This document shows, one piece after another, positions 1 to 5,861 of a stretch of DNA of 7,431 nt. The DNA comes from JBOHUX01 sp050734915 (GTDB lineage: Bacteria; Chloroflexota; Dormibacteria; Dormibacterales; Dormibacteraceae). The notes under the pieces are model-generated. The model made no database searches. It saw nothing but the letters and a program-made list of their open reading frames with translations, and was not told the origin of the DNA. Position 1 is the first letter of the stretch; each line of letters opens with the position of its first letter. The stretch is taken from the NCBI GenBank assembly GCA_050734915.1, contig JBOHUX010000118.1, positions 1-7,431 of the forward strand, given 5' to 3'. The position numbers and the translations under genes are program-made.

Positions 1-434
1 CGCGTGTCAGGTCCAGGCGGGGAAAGACCCTCCTCGTGGTCGACGAGTTGGGCCTGCTCTTCGACGATCCCACCATCCGCCGGTTCGTCGTCAGCCTTGC
101 CCGGCGCATCCGCAAGTACGACGGCGGCCTCGTCTTCGCCACCCAGAACCCGGGCGACCTGCTGACCACGGATGCCGGGTCGGTGGTGGCGACCAACCCC
201 GCCATCCACTTCTTCGGGGCCCAGCGGCCGGGCGAGGCCCAGAAGCTGCAGCGTGCCTTCCACCTCAGCGACACGCAGCGGGCCGCCCTCGAGGCGGCGC
301 GTCGAGGGGAGTTCCTGCTGCTCGCCGGCCAGGAGCGCCTGATGGTGGACGTGAAGGCGCCCCCCTGGCAGGAGAGCATGATGCGGGCCGCCCGCTCGCC
401 GCTCCAACGCCCTTCGGGCGGGGCGCAAGACTGA
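1..434 (+). CDS. VirB4/TraC-family type IV secretion/conjugation ATPase, C-terminal fragment (5' end outside window)
   Basis: The reading frame is open from the window edge (first full codon at 3) to a TGA at 432-434, so only about the last 143 residues are present. The internal GTG at 36 is probably not the start, because it falls inside the Walker B strand (TLLVVDE, Asp and Glu at 42-47). After it come an Arg-rich helix (SLARRIRKYDGG), a sensor strand FATQNPGD (Thr-Gln at 141-146), then NPAIHFFGAQ and ARRGEFLLLAG. This order is the usual C-terminal half of VirB4/TraC ATPases, the cytoplasmic motors that energise pilus assembly and DNA or protein transfer in type IV secretion. The Walker A motif must lie upstream. 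No other transfer gene is visible, so a complete system cannot be claimed. A HerA-like or other DUF87-type ATPase is the main alternative. A palindrome starts directly after the stop codon. Confidence 0.75.
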   Translation, partial: RVRSRRGKTLLVVDELGLLFDDPTIRRFVVSLARRIRKYDGGLVFATQNPGDLLTTDAGSVVATNPAIHFFGAQRPGEAQKLQRAFHLSDTQRAALEAARRGEFLLLAGQERLMVDVKAPPWQESMMRAARSPLQRPSGGAQD

Positions 435-459
435 GGAGGCCGCGCGGCCTCCGTATAAT
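431..459 (+). promoter_or_regulatory. Putative sigma-70-type promoter giving a near-leaderless mRNA for the GH36 gene
   Basis: A perfect TATAAT at 454-459 stands out in this GC-rich sequence. A weak -35 candidate, CTGAGG at 431-436 (3 of 6 matches to TTGACA), lies 17 bp upstream. Transcription would be expected to begin near 466, only about 3 nt before the GTG at 469. No Shine-Dalgarno sequence fits in that space, so translation would be essentially leaderless. The hexamer is seen; the start site and leaderless mode are inferred. Confidence 0.5.
435..452. promoter_or_regulatory. Perfect 18-bp palindrome between VirB4-like gene and GH36 gene (operator or terminator hairpin)
   Basis: GGAGGCCGC is followed immediately by its exact reverse complement GCGGCCTCC. 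It begins one base after the TGA of the VirB4-like gene and ends one base before a TATAAT hexamer. As RNA it would fold into a 7-bp stem with a GCGC loop, but no T-tract follows, so a classical intrinsic terminator is doubtful. As DNA it lies exactly where a dimeric repressor would cover the -35/-10 spacer of the downstream promoter. The symmetry is seen directly; the role is inferred. Confidence 0.5.
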
Positions 460-468
460 CCGGCGGCA

Positions 469-2409
469 GTGAGCGCCGGCCGGCTGATCGCGCTGGAGGG
501 CGGCCGCCTCCGCATCGCCTGGCCCGGCGACCGGGGCCCGGCCTTGGAATGCCCGCGGGTCACCGTTCACGTCAGGCTCGCCGGCGGCGGCCTCCATTCC
601 TCCGCCTCGTGGCGGCCGCTGCCCGGCTTCACCGCCGCACGAGGCCGCCTCCAAACATCGCTGGGACCCTTGCAGCTCACGCTGGACCTGGCGGCGGCCG
701 GGGAGGTGGTCCGTCTCCGTCCGTCGGCGACCGCCACCGGACCTGTGCCCGTGGACGTCCAGGAGATCGGCCTCTCGTTCGAGCCGGTTGCCGCCGGCGA
801 GACCATCGAATGGATCGTCTACAACGGCTACCAGTCGTGGGATCCGGCCGGCTACCGGCCCCTTCCCGTTCCCCAGGCGGCCGGGGCAGAATCCTGGTGG
901 ACCTGCGGGCTCGGTACCGCGTCGGGCGCCGGCCTTGCCGCCGCCGCCCTCTCCGCCCGCCACGCGCTGACCAGGTTCCGGTACGGGGGTGCCGGTTCCT
1001 CGCGCCTGGAGATCTCCCAGCTGGCGGCGCCGGCGATCGGTCGCGAGGCGGCGCTCTGGCACGCCGTCAGGCGGGGGAGCGCGTGGCATGGCGAGGAGAT
1101 AGCGCTCACCGCGACCGCGGCCGTCACCGGGGGCCTCGCCACCCTCGCCGGGTTCGCCGCCGGTGTGCGGGAGCCGGCGGGGGTGCACCGGGCTGTGCCG
1201 CGGGGCTGGCTGAGCTGGTATCACTTCGGGCCCTGGGTATCCCCGGAGAACATCCTCGACAACGCCCGCGAGCTGACCGAGGGGCACCTCGCGGGCTGCG
1301 ACTACAAGGTGGTCCAGATCGATGACGGCTGGCAGGAGGCCTGGGGAGACTGGGTGCCCAACGCGCGCTTCGGTCCCGGGCTCGAGGACCTGGCCGGGCG
1401 GCTCCGGGAAAAGGGCCTCGTGCCCGGCATCTGGGTCGCCCCGTTTCTGGTCGGGGAGACCTCGATGCTGGCCGGTGAGGCGCCCGACTCCTGGTTCATC
1501 AGAGACCGTGAGACGGGCCGGCGGGCGCTCGATCCCAGGGAGCGGCCCGCCCGCAGCTTCCAGGTCCTGGATCTCCGCCGGGCCGAGGTCCGGCAGCACC
1601 TGACCGCCACCTTCGCCAGGCTCAGGCAGGCCGGCTTCGGCTACTTCAAGATCGACTTCGTCTACGCCGGGGCGTACTCCGGGATCCCGGGCCTGCGGGC
1701 GGGCCTCCGCGCCATCCGCCGTGGTGTCGAGGAATCCTACCTCTTGGCCTGCGGCGCCCCGCTTCTGCCCGTCCTGGGGCTGGTGGACGGCTGCCGGATC
1801 GGCCAGGACACCGCCACCCCCATCTTCGACTTCGAAACGGGCAACCCGAGGGCCGGCTTCGTCGGCGACGAGATCCGCTCTGTCGCCCGCAATGTCGCCG
1901 GCCGGCACTTCCTACGGCGCTGGTTCCAGCTCGACGCCGACGTCGCCCTGGTGAGCGGCGGCGCGAGCGAGGACGAGGCCCGCCAGCTCCTGACGGCGGT
2001 GGTGTTGAGTGGTGGCCCCTTCCTGGCCGCCGACGACCTTGCCCGGCTGGCGCCCGAGCGCCGAGCCATGCTCACCAACCCCGCTGTGCTGGATCTCATC
2101 GGGGGCCCTCCCGCGGTCCCCGACTGGCAGTCCGACCGGCCCGACCGCCCACCCCGCATCTGGCGCCGCCCGGACGGGGTCATCGGCATCTTCAACTGGG
2201 AGTGGGAAGGAGCGCTGGTCGAGGTTCCCCTCCCGGTGCGGGCCGGCGAGCCGGCCCTCGCTGTCACCGCGCGAGAGCTCTGGAGCGGGCGGGAGCTTCG
2301 AGTCGAGATCGGGGGCGGCGGGCGGGGTTCGGCGGGTGGCGGCGGCCGCATCATCGCGGTCGATCTCCCCCCCCGCGGCGCCGGTCTGATCGCACTCGCG
2401 CCGCGGTAG
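469..2409 (+). CDS. Alpha-galactosidase (melibiase), glycoside hydrolase family 36 type
   Basis: This 646-residue protein would release terminal alpha-linked galactose from oligosaccharides such as melibiose or raffinose, with retention of configuration. An N-terminal beta-rich domain (about 1-240, with the conserved NGYQSWD at 119-125) precedes a TIM barrel starting near RGWLSWYHF (245). The barrel carries IDDGW (284-288). The probable nucleophile is Asp396 in YFKIDF, and the probable acid/base is Asp447 in CRIGQDTA. A C-terminal beta domain ends with an unusual Gly-rich stretch (GGGGRGSAGGGG, about 610-622). There is no signal peptide, so it probably acts in the cytoplasm. The GTG at 469 follows a TATAAT box and has no ribosome-binding site. 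It is longer than compact bacterial GH36 enzymes of about 550 residues. No sugar transporter or regulator is adjacent. Family assignment is strong; exact substrate is unknown, and another alpha-galactoside-active GH36 specificity is possible. Confidence 0.9.
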   Translation: MSAGRLIALEGGRLRIAWPGDRGPALECPRVTVHVRLAGGGLHSSASWRPLPGFTAARGRLQTSLGPLQLTLDLAAAGEVVRLRPSATATGPVPVDVQEIGLSFEPVAAGETIEWIVYNGYQSWDPAGYRPLPVPQAAGAESWWTCGLGTASGAGLAAAALSARHALTRFRYGGAGSSRLEISQLAAPAIGREAALWHAVRRGSAWHGEEIALTATAAVTGGLATLAGFAAGVREPAGVHRAVPRGWLSWYHFGPWVSPENILDNARELTEGHLAGCDYKVVQIDDGWQEAWGDWVPNARFGPGLEDLAGRLREKGLVPGIWVAPFLVGETSMLAGEAPDSWFIRDRETGRRALDPRERPARSFQVLDLRRAEVRQHLTATFARLRQAGFGYFKIDFVYAGAYSGIPGLRAGLRAIRRGVEESYLLACGAPLLPVLGLVDGCRIGQDTATPIFDFETGNPRAGFVGDEIRSVARNVAGRHFLRRWFQLDADVALVSGGASEDEARQLLTAVVLSGGPFLAADDLARLAPERRAMLTNPAVLDLIGGPPAVPDWQSDRPDRPPRIWRRPDGVIGIFNWEWEGALVEVPLPVRAGEPALAVTARELWSGRELRVEIGGGGRGSAGGGGRIIAVDLPPRGAGLIALAPR

Positions 2410-2412
2410 GCT
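2407..2412 (+). promoter_or_regulatory. Possible TANNNT -10 element upstream of the 198-residue protein gene
   Basis: TAGGCT overlaps the TAG stop of the GH36 gene and ends 6 nt before the GTG at 2419. A -10 element followed closely by the start codon is the arrangement known for leaderless transcripts in several high-GC phyla. The motif is short and degenerate and may be chance. Re-initiation after the upstream stop, only 9 nt away, is an equally good explanation for the missing Shine-Dalgarno sequence. Confidence 0.25.
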
Positions 2413-2418
2413 GTAGCC

Positions 2419-3015
2419 GTGTCGCGCGTGCTCCGCTATCGCATCCACCGACTCCCCCCGGAGCGCCTCCAGCGCGTGCATGACCAGGTGGGCCAGCTCG
2501 CGGCCGGGCGGTCCTGGCGGAGCGGTGTCCCCTGGCTCGCCAGCGACCTCTCGACCGGCCTGTTCGAGATGGAGTATCTCCGCCACCTGCGGGAGGCGGA
2601 GGGCGAGGACATCTCGGCGGCGGGGTTTCTCAAGATGGCCGGCGACGAGACCGACGCGCTCATCCTTCTCCTCTTCATGCGCGACGCCAGCGCCGAGTAC
2701 GGAATCCGGTCAGCCGTCCAGGACGAGGCCAACCCCATCGCCAAGCTCCGCTTCCTCGAGTTCCGGCAGGGCCGGCTACCGTCCGGCCAGACGCTGGAGG
2801 AGATGCTCACGCGCCGCCCCGTGATCAAGAAGGTGATGGGCCAGGCGATCCACTTCTACCCGCCCTCCTACCGGCTCCACTCGCATTCGCCGGTCAACGC
2901 GGGCCGGGAATGGGGCTACGCCCTCTGCGGTCTCCGGGCCAAGGCGCCGAGCCTCTTCGAGGCCGAGCAGGAGGCGCTCAAGATCCTGCGGGGAATGCGC
3001 CACCTGGGCGGCTGA
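2419..3015 (+). CDS. Conserved-looking hypothetical protein, 198 residues, function unknown
   Basis: I do not recognise this family. The frame shows normal high-GC third-position codon use and mixed, soluble-protein composition with no signal peptide or membrane segment. It starts with a basic beta-like segment (RVLRYRIHRLPPERL). A helical acidic part follows (FEMEYLRHLREAEGEDISAAGF), then a hydrophobic run (ALILLLFM). The segment around 145-160 is rich in His, Tyr and Pro (IHFYPPSYRLHSHSP). The end is helical and contains the only Cys (YALCGLRAK). The His cluster could bind a metal, but no known motif is complete. The GTG at 2419 lies 9 nt after the GH36 stop, with dtd 10 nt downstream, so the gene is probably co-transcribed with both. 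A second GTG at 2428 is a possible alternative start. Confidence 0.75.
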   Translation: MSRVLRYRIHRLPPERLQRVHDQVGQLAAGRSWRSGVPWLASDLSTGLFEMEYLRHLREAEGEDISAAGFLKMAGDETDALILLLFMRDASAEYGIRSAVQDEANPIAKLRFLEFRQGRLPSGQTLEEMLTRRPVIKKVMGQAIHFYPPSYRLHSHSPVNAGREWGYALCGLRAKAPSLFEAEQEALKILRGMRHLGG

Positions 3016-3025
3016 ACCCTCCCCC

Positions 3026-3511
3026 GTGCGGCTGGTGATCCAGCGGGTCAGCTCCGCGGAGGTGACGTGGGGGCCTGAGCGTTCGCCCGACGCGGGGGTC
3101 GGGAACGGCCGCGAAGGGATCGGAAAGGGGCTCCTGATCCTGGTCGGCGTCGGTCCCGAGGACGGCGAGGAGATCGCACGGCGGCTGGCGGCCAAGGTTG
3201 CCGCCCTCCGGATCTTCGCCGATCGCGACGGCCGTACCAATCTCAACCTGGCCGACGTCGGGGGGGAGGCGCTCATAGTCAGCCAGTTCACCCTCTACGC
3301 CGACCTCGGCCGCGGCCGTCGGCCCAGCTTCGCCGGCGGGGCCGGACCGGTGCTCGCCGATCGCCTCTACCGCTCCTTCGCGTCGGCACTGGAGCGGGCC
3401 GGAATAAAGGTGAAAACCGGCCGCTTTGGAGCCCGCATGGCGGTCCGCCTCATCAACGACGGCCCGGTCACCCTGGTCCTCAGCAGCGACGACTGGCAGA
3501 CCCGTGCCTAG
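3026..3511 (+). CDS. dtd: D-aminoacyl-tRNA deacylase (D-Tyr-tRNA deacylase, Dtd)
   Basis: Dtd hydrolyses D-aminoacyl-tRNA (and Gly-tRNA(Ala)), freeing tRNA from mischarged amino acids in the cytoplasm. The 161-residue product begins with the hallmark MRLVIQRVSSAEVT. It carries SQFTLYAD (86-93, the catalytic-pocket SQFTL motif), RRPSF (98-102) and the C-terminal NDGPVT (144-149), whose Gly-Pro forms the cross-subunit chirality filter in known structures. Typical Dtd proteins are about 145-150 residues. The extra length is mainly an insertion of about 9 residues in the loop between VTW and GIGKG (roughly 16-30, Gly/Pro/Arg-rich), plus a short C-terminal tail. The GTG start at 3026 has only pyrimidines just upstream, so it probably depends on coupling with the preceding gene. 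It overlaps the next gene by 8 bp. Confidence 0.95.
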   Translation: MRLVIQRVSSAEVTWGPERSPDAGVGNGREGIGKGLLILVGVGPEDGEEIARRLAAKVAALRIFADRDGRTNLNLADVGGEALIVSQFTLYADLGRGRRPSFAGGAGPVLADRLYRSFASALERAGIKVKTGRFGARMAVRLINDGPVTLVLSSDDWQTRA

Positions 3512-4481
3512 CCGTCCGGCCTCGGGCCTGCTCCTTCCCTACCTGGGACTCCTCGGCCTCGCCCTCATGTGGGGCCTCTCGTTCTTCTTCATCAAGGTCG
3601 CGGTGGGGGGGCACGACCTCAGCCCGACGGCACTGGTCCTGATCCGGGTCGCCAGCGCGACCCTGACCCTGGGCGGCATCCTCGCCGTCACGCGGCGGCG
3701 CCCGCTGCCGCCGGCGATCCGGCGAGAGCTGCCCGCGCTGGTGGGCATGGCCGTCCTCTCCAGCGTGATCCCATTCGTTCTCATCGCCTGGGGCGAGCTC
3801 TACATCAGCAGCGGCACCGCCAGCATCCTCAACGCCACCACCCCGCTCTGGACGGCGGTCCTCGCCTACTGGGTGACCCCCGCCGAGCGGCCCAGCCGGA
3901 CCAACTACCTCGGCGTCGCCGCCGGGTTCATCGGCACGGCGGTGCTGGTCGGACCCGAGCTGATCAGGCACGGCCTGAACGGCACCACCCTGGGCGTGCT
4001 CGCCGTGCTGATCGGAGCCCTCAGCTACGCGGCGGCGGCCCTGCTCCAGCGGCGCCGGCTGGCGGGTGCGCCACCGATCGCGGCCAGCCTCTGGCAGATG
4101 GGTTTCGCAAGCCTCTTCATGATCCCCATCGCGGCCCCCACACTGCCGGCGGTCCATCTCCATGCCGGCTCGCTGGCGGCCGCCCTGATCCTCGGCGTGG
4201 GCGGATCCGGAGTCGCCTACATCCTCTATTACTACCTGCTCAACTCGTTGGGAGCGACGCGGGCCTCGACGGTCACATTCCTGCTCCCGGTCACGGCGGT
4301 GTTCTGGGGCGCCTTCCTCCTCCGCGAGACGGTCACCGTCGCCATGCTGGCGGGGATGGCGATCATCCTGGGCGGCATCTTCCTGACCAGCCGCAATGTC
4401 CGCCCTCGGGCGCGCCCCGCCGCTTCGCCGGTGCCATCCCGCCCGAGCCTCGACAAGCGCGGCGCCGATCCGCGAACCTGA
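3504..4481 (+). CDS. DMT-superfamily transporter with two EamA domains
   Basis: The 325-residue product has about ten hydrophobic segments arranged as two EamA repeats, typical of drug/metabolite transporters that export amino acids or other small metabolites across the inner membrane. The first helix reads LGLLGLALMWGLSFFFIKV. The first repeat ends with the family-typical GELYISSGTASIL and PLWTAVLAYW. The second contains GVAYILYYYLL and ATRASTVTFLLPV followed by GAFLLRE. The last 25 or so residues are a Pro/Arg-rich cytoplasmic tail. I chose the GTG at 3504, which overlaps the end of dtd by 8 bp. An upstream ATG at 3426 in this frame would add 26 atypical residues lying wholly within dtd. 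No strong ribosome-binding site is visible, which suggests coupling to dtd. Substrate cannot be told from sequence; proximity to a Ser/Thr dehydratase hints at amino acids, but only weakly. Confidence 0.9.
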   Translation: MPSRPASGLLLPYLGLLGLALMWGLSFFFIKVAVGGHDLSPTALVLIRVASATLTLGGILAVTRRRPLPPAIRRELPALVGMAVLSSVIPFVLIAWGELYISSGTASILNATTPLWTAVLAYWVTPAERPSRTNYLGVAAGFIGTAVLVGPELIRHGLNGTTLGVLAVLIGALSYAAAALLQRRRLAGAPPIAASLWQMGFASLFMIPIAAPTLPAVHLHAGSLAAALILGVGGSGVAYILYYYLLNSLGATRASTVTFLLPVTAVFWGAFLLRETVTVAMLAGMAIILGGIFLTSRNVRPRARPAASPVPSRPSLDKRGADPRT

Positions 4482-4512
4482 CCGATCCGGACGGCACCGA
4501 CCACTCGCAAGG

Positions 4513-4527
4513 TCCCAAACTGGGAGG
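4513..4527 (+). promoter_or_regulatory. Ribosome-binding site of the dehydratase gene, partly buried in a small hairpin
   Basis: GGGAGG (4522-4527) lies 4 nt before the ATG at 4532. Just upstream, TCCCA (4513-4517) is the exact complement of TGGGA (4521-4525) with AAC as the loop, so the GGGA part of the site can pair and be masked. Five base pairs on a three-base loop is a marginal structure. The pairing is seen; a regulatory effect is inferred. Confidence 0.4.
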
Positions 4528-4531
4528 CAGG

Positions 4532-5770
4532 ATGAGCAGACCCGCGCCTCGGGACCAGGAGCCCCGATCGATGCCAGGACTCGGACCCGACGCCCGCTCC
4601 CGCTCCGGCCCCGAGGCCCGCTCCGGCCCCGGCTCCGACGCCCGCTCCCGCCCCGACGCCCGCTCCGGCCCCGGCTCCCCTCCGACCGCCCGTCTGGACG
4701 CTCACCCGGACGCCGGCGGGGGGCTCGACGGTTACCTCGCCGCGCACCAGCAGGCGATCCTCGAGGCCCACGACCGGATCGCTCCTCACATCCGGCGCAC
4801 CCCCACGCTGACCACCGACCTCGACCCCGATCTCCTGCTCAAACCGGAGTGCTTCCAGGTCACCGGCTCGTTCAAGCCTCGAGGGGCCTTCAACGCGGTC
4901 CTCCTACTGCGACAGCGCGAGCCCGGCGTGCGAGGGGTGATCGCGGTGTCCTCGGGCAACCACGCCCAGGCGGTCGCGCTGGCCGCCCGCACGGCGGGTC
5001 TGGAGGCGGTGATCGTCATCCCCGCCGATGCCAACCCGGCCAAGGTGGAAGCCACCCGGCGCCTGGGGGCGGAGGTCGTCCAGGAAGGCGTCACCTTCGA
5101 CAACCGCGAGCGACGGATGCGCGAGATCCAGGCCGAGCGCCGCCTGGCGCTGATCCATCCCTTCGACGATTGGGACGTCATCCACGGCGCCGCCACCGCC
5201 GTCAAGGAGCTGCTCGAGGACGTCCCGGCGGGCGAGATCGAGATCGTCGTCGCGCCCGTGGGCGGCGGCGGCCTCTTGAGCGGGAGCGCGCTGGTCGCCA
5301 AGGCGACCTTGGGGACGCGGGTGATCGGCGTCGAGCCGGAACGGGCGGACGATGCCGCGCGCACGTTCCGGTCCGGGCGGATCCAGACTCTCGCCGCCAG
5401 CCCGGACACGATCGCGGACGGAGTCCGCGTCGTTCGGATCGGAGAGAGGAACTTCGAGATCATGGTCACCAAGCGGCTCATCGACGACATCGTGACGGTC
5501 ACCGAGCAGGAGGTGGAACAGGCCCTGTTAACAGCCTGGTCGCGCCTCAAGCTGGCGCTCGAGCCGACCGGCGCGCTGCCCCTGGCGGCGTATCTCGCCG
5601 GCAAGCTGGGCGGCGCCGTCGGCCGGCATCGCCGTCAGGACGCCGGTGAGCACGAGGGCACCGGCGGGGGCACCGGGGCGGGCGCGGAGGGGGGAAAGAT
5701 TGCCCTCATCCTGAGCGGTGGTAATTTCAATCCCCAGGTCGTGTCGGGGATCCTGGCCGGCACCGTCTGA
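4532..5770 (+). CDS. PLP-dependent serine/threonine dehydratase (threonine ammonia-lyase), catabolic type without ACT domain
   Basis: The enzyme would convert threonine to 2-oxobutanoate and ammonia (or serine to pyruvate) in the cytoplasm. The 412 residues contain TGSFKPRGA with the PLP-binding Lys115, SGNHAQ (141-146), the phosphate-binding GGGGLLSG (244-251), and SGGNFN (395-400) near the C terminus. These are all diagnostic of fold-type II Ser/Thr dehydratases. No ACT regulatory domain follows, as in TdcB-like forms rather than feedback-controlled IlvA. Two oddities: about 57 N-terminal residues are low-complexity and encoded by a 12-bp repeat array, and 29 Gly/His/Arg-rich residues (360-388) replace the short loop before the last conserved strand. 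The start is ATG 4532 (GGGAGG) or ATG 4571 (AGGAG at 4557-4561, 9 nt upstream). No ATG or GTG lies between the repeats and the catalytic domain, so the repeats are probably translated. The gap to the DMT gene is 50 bp. Confidence 0.92.
   Translation: MSRPAPRDQEPRSMPGLGPDARSRSGPEARSGPGSDARSRPDARSGPGSPPTARLDAHPDAGGGLDGYLAAHQQAILEAHDRIAPHIRRTPTLTTDLDPDLLLKPECFQVTGSFKPRGAFNAVLLLRQREPGVRGVIAVSSGNHAQAVALAARTAGLEAVIVIPADANPAKVEATRRLGAEVVQEGVTFDNRERRMREIQAERRLALIHPFDDWDVIHGAATAVKELLEDVPAGEIEIVVAPVGGGGLLSGSALVAKATLGTRVIGVEPERADDAARTFRSGRIQTLAASPDTIADGVRVVRIGERNFEIMVTKRLIDDIVTVTEQEVEQALLTAWSRLKLALEPTGALPLAAYLAGKLGGAVGRHRRQDAGEHEGTGGGTGAGAEGGKIALILSGGNFNPQVVSGILAGTV
4589..4678 (+). repeat. In-frame short tandem repeat array (12-bp core GACGCCCGCTCC) at the 5' end of the dehydratase gene
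   Basis: The core GACGCCCGCTCC occurs at 4589, 4637 and 4655, and with one change (GAG for GAC) at 4613. Between copies are related GC-rich 6- to 12-mers such as GGCCCCGGCTCC (4625 and 4667). The 24-bp blocks at 4613-4636 and 4655-4678 differ by a single base. All spacings (24, 24, 18) are multiples of three, so every copy reads Asp/Glu-Ala-Arg-Ser. The array encodes a disordered, charge-mixed segment just before the catalytic domain. Such repeats can change copy number by slippage. Confidence 0.85.
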
Positions 5771-5843
5771 ACGCCGGTCCAAAGGCCGCCGCGGCCGACG
5801 CTGCCGGCGCTCCGAGACGGCTCGATTCCGGGACAATTTGCGA

Positions 5844-5850
5844 GGGGAGG
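5844..5850 (+). promoter_or_regulatory. Ribosome-binding site of the CBS-zinc ribbon gene
   Basis: GGGGAGG lies 11 nt before the ATG at 5862. It supports that ATG over longer in-frame extensions reaching back into the dehydratase gene. The spacing is slightly long but usable. The 91-bp gap before the ATG also holds a 5-bp GC stem-loop (5784-5796) with no T-tract, and no clear promoter. Confidence 0.6.
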
Positions 5851-5861
5851 CCGACAGCGCG

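Noticed and set aside
265..1908. Long open frame on the - strand opposite the GH36 gene (547 codons)
   Set aside because: It is Arg/Gly/Pro-rich with no recognisable motif, while the + strand encodes a clear GH36 enzyme. Long antisense frames are expected at this GC content.
3569..4531. Upstream extension of the dehydratase frame through the DMT transporter gene
   Set aside because: The extension is a low-complexity shadow of the transporter reading frame. ATG 4532 and ATG 4571 both have good ribosome-binding sites and directly precede the enzyme.
4536..4808. Pro-Ala-rich frame through the repeat array as a separate gene or programmed frameshift product
   Set aside because: There is no ATG, GTG or TTG start and no slippery sequence that I can see. 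The composition follows from the repeat itself.
5784..5796. GGCCG-CCG-CGGCC stem-loop after the dehydratase as a terminator
   Set aside because: The stem is only 5 bp and no T-tract follows. Such stems are common by chance in this composition.
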